64,000 nucleotides of DNA from Sabellastarte sp. h YS-2021. Lineage: Eukaryota; Annelida; Polychaeta; Sabellida; Sabellidae. Position 1 is the stretch's first letter. Each line of letters begins with the position of its first letter. Below the pieces are notes generated by a model, which made no database searches, was not told where the DNA came from, and was given only the letters and a program-made list of their open reading frames with translations. Where the stretch lies: contig OZ024936.1 in assembly GCA_964017235.1 (NCBI GenBank), positions 51,015,028 to 51,079,027 of the forward strand, written 5' to 3'. Made by a program: the position numbers and the translations under genes. Below, in pieces: positions 55,579-64,000 of this stretch.

Positions 55579-55735
55579 GATTAACGCCCTCCAAACCATG
55601 GTATATGCAGAATTTTACCATGGTTTGAGGCAATAAACCCCTCAGGCTTTGCCTTCGGGATTTATAATCTCAAACCATGGTAAAATTCTGCATATACCAT
55701 GGTTTGTCAGGCGTTATTCCTATAACAATCACTAT
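55579..55735. repeat. Nested foldback hairpin, ~60-bp arms
   Basis: The left arm has TTAACGCC, CAAACCATGGTATATGCAGA and ATTTTACCATGGTTTGAG. The right arm mirrors it with CTCAAACCATGGTAAAAT, TCTGCATATACCATGGTTTG and GGCGTTATTCCT. Each arm is itself a smaller palindrome (CAAACCATGGTA / TACCATGGTTTG). It abuts the MITE at 55178-55575, as the hairpin at 8211 abuts copy 1. Confidence 0.88.
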
Positions 55736-56224
55736 TTTTTACCTAGGAATTTTAGATTTTTGAAGATGTAACATTGAAATTATAGCTATTTACAAGTAAC
55801 CTTTCTATTATAATTGGTATCACTAGTGAAATAAAAGAAATATGAGGAATCTTTAAATTTGAATTTGTGAGAGACATAAAAATGATTGACAGTGTTACTG
55901 TACAAGTGAAGTGGTTGTGTTTCAGCCCATTTTGTTTACATTGTCCATTTTATAATAGAGTGAATCACCATTAAATATGTACAGTTAGCATTAATTTTTT
56001 TGTAAGATTTTCGATTAATACAAAATATTCAACCTGAAGAGTTCAATCTGTGCTTTTGTAAACAGACATATTCAGCATATAAAAGAGTTACACATTATGT
56101 TTTATGTCAGCTCAACAACTCACTGAATCAGATATATTGTCGTGTTGAAATTACTGTTGGCATCAATTTGATTTATCTGATTAAACTACGGACATAGAGA
56201 AGTGCTGCTTATTTTGCTTGAGAA
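55736..56224. other. AT-rich intergenic stretch, nothing recognised
   Basis: No repeat or exon recognised. Confidence 0.5.
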
Positions 56225-56400
56225 CATCAATTTTCATTACCCCCCAGCCTTTAAATGCTGTAGAAATGGTGTTTTCTGGTTGGGCAGGCAGTCCAGCGGG
56301 TGGTTGGTTGGAAAAATATCTTGTCAGGGCAGTATCTCAGAAACCATGAGGTATAAGAACTTTGTAATTAAGAAGCCCGTCAGGGGCGCTTATTTGTTTT
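56225..56400 (+). mobile_element. Short satellite-A type element (tail, partial unit, terminal hairpin)
   Basis: TACCCCCCAGCCTTTAAATG and GGTGTTTTCTGGTTGGGC resemble the tail module at 46955. A partial satellite A unit follows (AGTATCTCAGAAACCATGAG). The element ends with AAGCCCGTCAGGGGCGCTTA, a near-palindrome like the end at 26006-26023. Confidence 0.5.
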
Positions 56401-56869
56401 CATGTACGTTCGACTGATCACCGCCGCCGGCGGATTATGGTCTCCCATGAATAACTTCTTGGGCTTTCAAATTTTTCTTTCCTTCTTATCTTTCTTTAAA
56501 ACTATAGGGGCGGGAAAAATTTTTGGGATACTTTCAGGAGATCTTAAGCTTTACTTAAGGTAACCTTAAGCATTTTTCAAAAACACCCCGTCATCGCGTT
56601 TCGGAAAAAAACACACACACCTGTGCTATAAAATTTATCACGTACATTGTAGACCAAATTTCGCAGGTCGGAAAGGATTTTCTCATCAATCGGACCATAG
56701 ACGCGTGAATGGGAGGCGTTTGATTTTCGTAAATTTTTTTAAAATGGGTACTTTGTATCTTAAAAACAGTCAGGATTTTGGCGTTTTGTTGGAATAACTT
56801 ATTCAGCTACTTTTTGATAATCTTTCACATGCCCTGTATCTGCAATCTGAAGGTCACCTTAATGTCAAA
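56401..56869. other. Unassigned stretch upstream of satellite F
   Basis: A GCCGCCGGCGG palindrome lies near 56421 and TTAAGCTTTACTTAAGGTAA near 56544. It may be the head of the element carrying satellite F. Confidence 0.35.
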
Positions 56870-57960
56870 AAGGGGGTTTTAACCCTCCAGTTCACTTAGT
56901 TTTCCACTTTTTTCAACCATACATGGCATATATATTAAGATTTACCAAAGGATTATCTTGAATTTATGGTGACCTTAAACTGTTAATATTATTGGAGCCA
57001 TGGCCCCCCTAAAGTCATAAATTTGGAATAAAACTGTCTGGCTGCTTTATGTTTACATTTTTTTTTTCAAATCTAACATATATTGATGTTGAGGTAGACC
57101 AAAAGACGACTCTTACTACCGAATAACTTAAATATTAATAATGTTATGGCCATCTTAAATTTAAAATATAGGGGTTTTCAGCCCTAAGTTCAGTTAATGT
57201 TTAAATTTTTAAAATAAAACCTGCCAGAAGGGACATTCTGATTTTATGGTCCCCTTACAGTCCCAATATGAATGAAGTTATGGTCTCCTTACAGTGAAAA
57301 AATGAAGTTTTCAGCCTACAGCTATCTTATTGGTCAACTGACCTCAGCTAAACTTTGTACACTTATAAATAATGACAAAAAGGACATTCTTATTTTGTGG
57401 TCACCTTAAAGTCCAGTATTAATGAACTTCACCTTGCAGTGAAATTATGGAGTTTTTCATCTCCAGCTATCATATTGTTCAGCTCACCTCAGTTATATTT
57501 TGCACACTTATTAAAGATGACAATAGGGACATTCTTATTTTCTTTCCACCTTGGAGTTCCAATATAGGTACAGTCATGGCCATCTTGAAGTAAAAATGAG
57601 GGTTTTCAGCTGCCAACTGACTTACTGTTCAATAATATCAGTTTAACTTAACACATTGATTAAGCTTAAGGAAGATTTTTATGACCTTTTTACTTAAAAT
57701 TCTTGTATTTAATAGACTTTGGCCATCTTAACATTATAAATATATAGTTCTTGCTCCCACCCCATTTATTTTAAGACTTCTTTAAACCACACCTGCCACA
57801 TGTATACTTAAAACAAAATTTCTGTTATCTGGCAAAGCTAAGCTCCTACAGTTTATGAAGTTATGGCATCTTAAAAAAATGAGGTATTTAGCATGCACTG
57901 ATGTGGTTATTAATATATTGCAGCTGATCAATGTTTATATAATATAAATTCCCAATTTTA
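56870..57960. repeat. Satellite F, degenerate (~148-bp)
   Basis: GGGACATTCTTATTTT recurs at 57231, 57382 and 57527 (151 and 145 bp). TATGGCCATCTTAAA, GAGGGTTTTCAGC and ACACTTATTAAAGATGAC lie at matching offsets. Older units extend to both sides. The family is not seen elsewhere in the window. Confidence 0.75.
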
Positions 57961-58149
57961 GGCACCTTTAAAAAAATCCCACATTCTTCTGATTCCATTC
58001 TTGTTGAATTGTGTGGATATGCCTTTTCCTTTTTGGGGGAGAAAAAGGGTTTATTTAATTCAGCCTTTGTTTTGCAGCAGGAGTTTTTGATCTAGCTACT
58101 TTTTCACATAGACTATTTAAATTGGTCCAATGTATAGACTTGACTTCTT

Positions 58150-58926
58150 TCAGAAAGAAATTATTTATTGGTCCTAGAGGTTTGGGATGGTAAACCAACC
58201 TATAGGAAATCATGGGCTGGGAATCTTTTGGTGTGGTCAGATTTGACCCCTCCTTCAAGGTCAAACGAGCATAGCCAAACTTAAAAGTGCTTATAACTCG
58301 CTTATTATTGGTCCTAGAGGTTTGGTATGGTAAACCACCCTATAGGAAATCATGGGCTGAGAATCTTTTGGTGTGGTCAGATTTGACCTTGTACCCCTCC
58401 TTCAAGGTTAAGCGAGGAGAGCCAAACTTAAAGTGCTTATAACTCGCTTATTATTGGTCCTAGAGGTTTGGGATGGTAAACCAACCTGTAGGAAATCATG
58501 GGCTGAGAATATTTTAGTGGTCGGATTTGACCTTGGGCGCCTCCTTGAAGGTCAAACAAGGATATCCAACCTAAAAGTGCTTAAAACTTGCTTATTATTT
58601 GTCCTAGAGGTTTGCAAAGTGACACCAACCTATAGGAAATCATAGGCTAGGAATTTTTGATGTGCTCAGATTTGACCTTGGGGCCTCTCCTTCAAGGTCA
58701 AACGAGGATACCCAAACTTAGAAGTGCTGATAACTTGCTTATTATTGGTCCTAGAGGTTTGCAATATGAAACCAACTTATAGGAGGTCATGGGCTGGGAA
58801 TCTTCTGATGTTTTCAGATTTGACCTTGGGCCCCTCCTTCAAGGTCAAACAATGGTTCACTGGCTTTAGTGAGTTGTCTTTTCGGTGGATACAAATTTGC
58901 ATTGGTTCTTCGATGCGTAGGTCTGG
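58150..58926 (+). mobile_element. Helitron-like element with satellite B and intact 3' end
   Basis: Five ~146-bp units contain GGTCCTAGAGGTTTGGGATG, TAGGAAATCATGGGCTG and TCCTTCAAGGTCAAACGAG. The tail is CGGTGGATACAAATTTGC with hairpin GCATTGG-TTCT-TCGATGC (58899-58916), then CTGG (58923-58926) and T. The tail matches 421-464. The 5' boundary is not resolved and could reach into the satellite F region. Confidence 0.75.
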
Positions 58927-59034
58927 TTAATTCTGTCATCTTTCTGTTGAATTGTCTTGTCATGATACTTGAGTGTTATTTCTCATATACCTGTGCATAA
59001 CTTACACTGTTATGAAAGGCACTTGATCTTTGTA

Positions 59035-59257
59035 GAGTAAGAAATCTGAAATTCACCACATATCTGAAATTCGCCACATGTTGAAATACTAATAAAATAA
59101 ATGAACTGAGGGGAGATTTGTTGAATGTCTAGTAAATTTGGTATTTTGAACTGAAAAATACCAATTTTAAGGCAAAATATCATTTTCTTCATAAAATTAA
59201 CTAAGGTTTTAGAGGTGGCAAATTTTAGATTCCTGGCGAATTTTAGATGTCTTACTC
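59035..59257 (+). mobile_element. 225-bp TA-flanked MITE (family G), copy 7
   Basis: TA|GAGTAAGAAATC starts it and GATGTCTTACTC|TA ends it, 223 bp, same orientation as copies 2, 3 and 6. Confidence 0.85.
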
Positions 59258-59526
59258 TACTGTTTCATCTATTCTAGATCTCATGGTGTCCAACACTATT
59301 TCCCCAGGCTGTGAGTCATGGGATCTCTGATGCTATTTTTAAATTTTTAAACATGTTTTTATTTTATGTCTTTAAAAACATTTTTAGACGATATTGTAAC
59401 TTACAATATATATGTTGATATGTTGACATGTTAAGGTAATGGTGAAAAGTAACCGTTGTTATGTCATCTATATCTCCCTCATTTTCATGTGTTTTTTTTT
59501 TGAGTAAAATATACAGCACTTTTGAG

Positions 59527-59640
59527 AGGCCTCAGTGGTCTTGTGGTTACCAAGTTTGGCAGAGAATCCCTGGGTTCTCATCTTGGCTTTGGGTTCAAAT
59601 TCAGCGACTAACACATGGGTAAGTATTATTGGAGATGCCC
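59527..59640 (+). mobile_element. tRNA-like SINE head, family S4
   Basis: GAGGCCTCAGTGGTCTTGTG and GGTTACCA resemble a box A region, and GGGTTCAAATTCAGCGAC a box B region. It abuts the head module of a satellite-A composite element. Confidence 0.5.
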
Positions 59641-60000
59641 ATACCCCACAGATTGGGGAAATAGTTTTCAACACCATGAGATATAGAAGAAGTGAAACAG
59701 TACAAAGATTGGGATACTTTCAGAGCAGTGTCAGTTATATAAAGGTCCAAATAATGTTTATGTAGAGAAAATAATGTCAAAGAGAAAGAAAATGTATGTA
59801 AAGATAAAGTATTAAAACAAGATAATTCATTGACAAGATGATGGCATTAATCAGTAAACTAAAAATTACGAAGCTGTAAAATTTATAAATTGGAGTACAT
59901 ATATAGCTGTCAATGGAAATAGCACAATTATGTAAAAGTACATATGATATTCAGTTGTGGAAATCCATATATCTTTGTCATTGAGAAACATGTCTCAAAT
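59635..60000 (+). repeat. Head module of composite satellite-A element, copy 3
   Basis: GAGATGCCCATACCCCACAG, TTTTCAACACCATGAGATAT, GATACTTTCAGAGCAG and GCATTAATCAGTAAACTAAA occur in the order seen at 2926. This copy lacks the SINE insertion present in copy 1. Confidence 0.8.
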
Positions 60001-60684
60001 ATGGCAGGTGAACACACTTTGCAGAGCCAAAGTTAAAGGTCACACCATGATGATGCACACCTACACCCCCTAACCAATGTCCCTACCAAGTGTCAATCTT
60101 ATACACCTTGCAAAATCGAAGAAATAGCCCAGACAAGATTTTAAAACTCATGGTCACTACGGCAAGGTCAAGTCAAGGTCACACCATGATGTTGTCACAC
60201 CTACAACCCCAAACCAGTGTCCCTACTAAGTATTAACTTCCTATACCTTACGGTTTCTGAGATATAACTCGGATAAGATTTTATAGGTTAAGGTCACTAC
60301 AGCAAGGTTAAAGGTCAAATCAAGGTCACACCATGACGTTGCACACCTACACCTACCAACCAATGTTCCTACCAAGTATTAACTTCCTATGCCTTACATT
60401 TGCCGAGATACAGCCCGGACATAATATTATAGGTCAAAGTCACTACAGTAAGGTCAAAGGTCGAATCAAGGTCACACTGTTGCATACCTACAACCCCCAA
60501 CCAATGTTGCTACCAAGTATCAACTTCTACAGCTTACATTTGCCGAGATATAGCCCAGACAAGATTTTGTAGGTCAAGGTCACTACGGCAAGGTCAAAAC
60601 AAGGTCACACCATAATGTTGCACACCTAGAGCCCCCAACCAATGTCCCTACCAAGTATCGACTTCATACACATTATGATTTTTA
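60000..60684 (+). repeat. Satellite A array of composite element copy 3
   Basis: About 4.5 units with GCACACCTACACCCCCTAAC, TTACGGTTTCTGAGATAT and AAGGTCAAAGGTC words. No tail module follows; the satellite-D element head begins directly. Confidence 0.85.
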
Positions 60685-61363
60685 TGTCAGCTGACTTGTC
60701 AGTCAGCTGACATTATGGCATCACTATGCAACATCCGCGTCCGTGTGAACAACTTCTTCTTGACTACAAGACCCAGAGACATGCTGTTTTTTTTTAAAGA
60801 TACCTTAACTATTGAGGTTGATAAATCATAAAATTCATGAAGATCTGTCTGTTCTTCTGTTCCCCAGAGCCATTACACTGTGGCCTAGCGGGTAACACAC
60901 TTGTCTAGGAACTCAGAGGACGTGGGTTCAATCCCAGGTACAGGCAGATACATAGTGGCTCGGATGACCACTTAAAATGGCGGTCCTCTGTCATTGGGTC
61001 CTATCCCCAGTGGCAGGTTAAAGAACCTCAAGGACGTTGATAAATGGTCATCCTTGAGCCTCTATCTTCCAGTTAGGGGAATGTCAGTTACTTGTGAGTT
61101 GGGGCTGTACCTGTACAGTTGGATTGGTTAAATAGCGCTTTGAGTCCTGTAGTATATGGAGATATTGCGCTGAGTATAAATACACAATACAAAAATACAT
61201 TACCATTGAGGTACCACCACCCAAAGTGTGAAAATTTCAACACTTGATCACAATTTTCTCATTCACTATTGAAGGGAGTTTTCTCTTATCTTGCGTATAT
61301 GTACTAGGCCACTAGTAGATTCACTTGTGTGAGTATCAGGCCTGGATCTTTACTATTTTTTTA
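60685..61363 (+). repeat. Head module of satellite-D element, first copy (SINE-interrupted)
   Basis: It starts with the palindrome TGTCAGCTGAC-TTGTCA-GTCAGCTGACA (60685-60712), then GTCCGTGTGAACAACTTCTT and AGACATGCTG. The S1 SINE occupies 60875-61195. The module then continues with GTGTGAAAATTTCAACACTT and TATGTACTAGGCCACTAGTA. Confidence 0.8.
60875..61195 (+). mobile_element. tRNA-derived SINE, family S1 (best-preserved copy)
   Basis: It starts ACACTGTGGCCTAGCGGGTA, with box B-like GTGGGTTCAATCCCAGG and a body AGGCAGATACATAGTGGCTC. The end is TTGCGCTGAGTATAAATACA. Comparison with the uninterrupted second head copy at 61364 fixes the insertion. Confidence 0.85.
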
Positions 61364-61749
61364 TGTCAGCTGACTTGTCAGTCAGCTGACATTATGTCGT
61401 CACTCTGCGGCGTGGGCGTACGCGTCCGCGTGAACAACTTCTCCTCCAAAACTACAAGGCCTAGAGACATGCTGTTTTTTTTAAAAGATACCTTATCTAT
61501 CGAGGATGAAAATTGTTCAAGGCATGCAAATCTGTCTGTTCGTCTGTTTGCTAGAGACATTACAAGGGGGGTACCCCCACCAAAAGTGTGAAAATTTCAA
61601 CACTTAATCACAATTTTCTCAGTGACTATTGCAGGGATTTCTCTCATATCTTGCATATATGTACTAGGCCAGAGGTAGATTCTCTTGTGTGAGTATGAGA
61701 CCTGGATCTGTCTTACTTTTTTTTTAATAAATTTTTTTAATAATTTTTA
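61364..61749 (+). repeat. Head module of satellite-D element, second copy
   Basis: The same 28-nt palindrome at 61364-61391, then GTCCGCGTGAACAACTTCTC and AGACATGCTG. GTGTGAAAATTTCAACACTT and TATGTACTAGGCCAGAGGTA follow. It is 679 bp from the first copy and leads straight into satellite D. The overlapping 60-88 residue ORFs lack known motifs. Confidence 0.8.
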
Positions 61750-64000
61750 ATGCATTAAAATTCATGAAATCATGCACAAAATCATTTATAACTTGAAAAG
61801 TGTTGCATTTAGAGCATTTTGTTAAAATATGTTATTCACCTACTTTTTTCATAGCTACAATATGGTGAGTAAGTTGGGTGCCTGTCTCAATAGCTAAGTG
61901 AGTAATAGCTACTTTTGGGCTTTTCAGTAACTTCCATCATGAGTAAAATCACTTGTAACTTAAAAACTTGCATTTAGAGAATTTCGTATAAATATGTTAT
62001 TCAGCTACTTTTGGGTCAGCTATAACATAGTAAAATTTTAGACCTGTAGCTCATGGCATAGCTGAGTAATAGCTACTTTTAGGTTACCACTGTTGAGTAA
62101 ATCGCTTATAACTTCAAAACTATTGCATTTAGAGAATTTCGTATAAATATGTTATTCAGCTACTTTTGGGTCAGCTATAACATAGTAAAATTTCAGACCT
62201 GTAGCTCATGGCATAGCTGAGTAATAGCTACTTTTAGGTTATCACTGTTGAGTAAATCGCTTATAACTTGGAAACTATTGCATTTACAGTATTTTGTTTC
62301 ATATGTTATTCACTTATTTTGGGGTCAGCTATAACATAGTGAAGTTTCAGATCTGTGGCTCATTGCATAGCTGAGTAATAGCTACTTTGAAGTTCTCACT
62401 ATTGAGTAAATCACTTGTAACTTAAAACCTATTGCATTTAGAGAAGTTAGTATAAATATGTTATTCAGCTACTTTTGGGTCAGCTATAACATAGTAAAAT
62501 TTCAGACCTGTAGCTCATTGCATAGCTGAGTAATAGCTACTTTTAGGTCATCACTATTGAGTAAATCAGTTGTAACTTGAAAACTATTGCATTTACAGTA
62601 TTTTGCTTAAATATGTTGTTCACCTACTTTTGGGTCAGTTATAACATAGTAAAATTTCAGACCTGTAGCTCATTGCATAGCTGAGTAATAACTACTTTGA
62701 GGTTCTCACTATGGAGTATATCAGTTGTAATTGCAAAACTATTGCATTTAGAGAATTTCGTATAAATATGTTATTCAGCTACTTTTGGGCCAGCTATAAC
62801 ATAGTGAAATTTCAGATCTGTAGGTCATGGCATAGCTGAGTAATAGCTACTTTGAAGTTCTCACTATTGAGTGAATCAGTTGTAATTGGAAAACTATTGC
62901 ATTTACAGAATTTCGTATAAATATGTTATTCAGCTACTTTTGGGTCAGCTATAACATAGTAAAATTTCAGACCTGTAGCTCATGGCATAGCTGAGTAATA
63001 GCTACTTTTAGGTCATCACTATTGAGTAAATCAGTTGTAACTTCAAAACTATTGCATTTACAGTATTTTGCTTAAATATGTTGTTCACCTACTTTTGGGT
63101 CAGCTATAACATAGTAAAATTTCAGACCTGTAGCTCATTGCATAGCTGAGTAATAACTACTTTGAGGTTCTCACTATTGAGTAAATCAGTTGTAATTGCA
63201 AAACTATTGCATTTAGAGAATTTAATATAAATATGTTATTCAGCTACTTTTGGGTCAGCTATAACGTAGTAAAATTTCAGACCTGTAGCTCATGGCATAG
63301 CTGAGTAATAGCTACTTTTAGGTCATCACTTTTGAGTAAATCAGTTGTAGCTTGAAAACTATTGCATGTACAGTATTTTGCTTAAATATGTTGTTCACCT
63401 ACTTTTGGGTCAGCTATAACATAGTAAAATTTCAGACCTGTAGCTCATGGCATAGCTGAGTAATAGCTACTTTGAGGTTATCACTGTTGAGTAAATCGCT
63501 TATAACTTGGAAATTATTGCATTTAGAGTATTTTGTTTCAATATGTTATTCACCTATTTTGGGGTCAGCTATAACATAGTGAAGTTCCAGACCTGTGACT
63601 CATTGCATAGCTGAGTAATAGCTACTTTGAGTTCTCAATGTTGGGTAAATCACTTATAATTTGAAAACTTTGCATTTAGAGAAGTTAGTATAAATATGTT
63701 ATTCAGCTACTTTTGGGTCAGCTATAACATAGTAAAATTTCAGACCTGTAGCTCATGGCATAGCTGAGTAATAGCTACTTTTAGGTTATCACTGTTGAGT
63801 AAATCACTTATAACTTGGAAACTATTGTATTTAGAGTATTTTGTTGCAATATGTTATTCACCTATTTTGGGGTCAGCTATAACATAGTGAAGTTCCAGAC
63901 CTGTGACTCATTGCATAGCTGAGTAATAGCTACTTTGAGTTCTCAATGTTGAGTAAATCACTTATAATTTGAAAACTATTGCATTTAGAGAATTTAGTAT
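61750..64000 (+). repeat. Satellite D array (155-bp), truncated by window end
   Basis: At least 14 units contain TAGCTCATGGCATAGCTGAG, TAATAGCTACTTTTAGG and TATGTTATTCAGCTACTTTT. GACCTGTAG landmarks step by 155 (153-155) from 62041 to 63898. Two unit types largely alternate: one with GAGAATTTCGTATAAATATG, the other with CAGTATTTTGCTTAAATATG. This gives a ~310-bp dimeric order with two breaks. Confidence 0.95.

Overview
The window is eukaryotic: AT-rich, with GT..AG introns, tRNA-derived SINEs, LINE fragments, hAT and TA-flanked MITEs, and long 146-155 bp satellite arrays. The gene families are animal. The density of Helitron-like elements carrying ~150-bp tandem repeats fits a lophotrochozoan, most likely a bivalve mollusc (inference; species not determinable by eye).

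Only two protein-coding genes could be reconstructed. (1) A RITA1-like gene (RBPJ-interacting and tubulin-associated protein) lies on the minus strand, 28065 to 17708, in at least five exons whose splice phases all match. It gives a predicted protein of about 863 residues, far longer than the ~270-residue human protein. Two VDETLF/FxAPW modules and a terminal KPVWK make the family assignment secure. (2) A complete CCDC43 orthologue lies on the plus strand, 42437 to 51002, with five exons and 213 codons. It has a 6.8-kb first intron packed with repeats.

Layout. 1-464: 3' end of a Helitron-like element with satellite B. 1.9-5.7 kb: pogo-like element, composite satellite-A element with a nested SINE, and a dead LINE reverse transcriptase. 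6-17 kb: intergenic, with four 225-bp TA-flanked MITEs, foldback hairpins, a 5S rRNA-derived fragment and a hAT MITE. 17.7-28.1 kb: the RITA1-like gene, with a hAT element, a LINE tail, satellite C and further MITEs in its introns. 28-35.8 kb: CpG-containing palindrome at 30.4 kb, unrecognised degenerate ORFs and a SINE. 35.85-42.35 kb: 73-bp minisatellite, a CCAGTTAGC-type array split by a Helitron-like element with satellites D and C, satellite A with an internal inversion, and an inverted minisatellite remnant abutting the CCDC43 promoter. 42.4-51 kb: CCDC43. 51-64 kb: MITEs, a nested MITE pair, hAT, degenerate satellite F, a second Helitron-like B element, another satellite-A composite, and satellite D running off the window end.

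The main system-level signal is architectural. At least three elements end in the same Helitron-type 3' terminus (7-4-7 hairpin plus CTRR before T) but carry different satellites. The satellite families have periods of 146-155 bp (the minisatellite is 73 bp), and several share a diverged AGWTATA core. The many short ORFs elsewhere appear to be artefacts of repeats.
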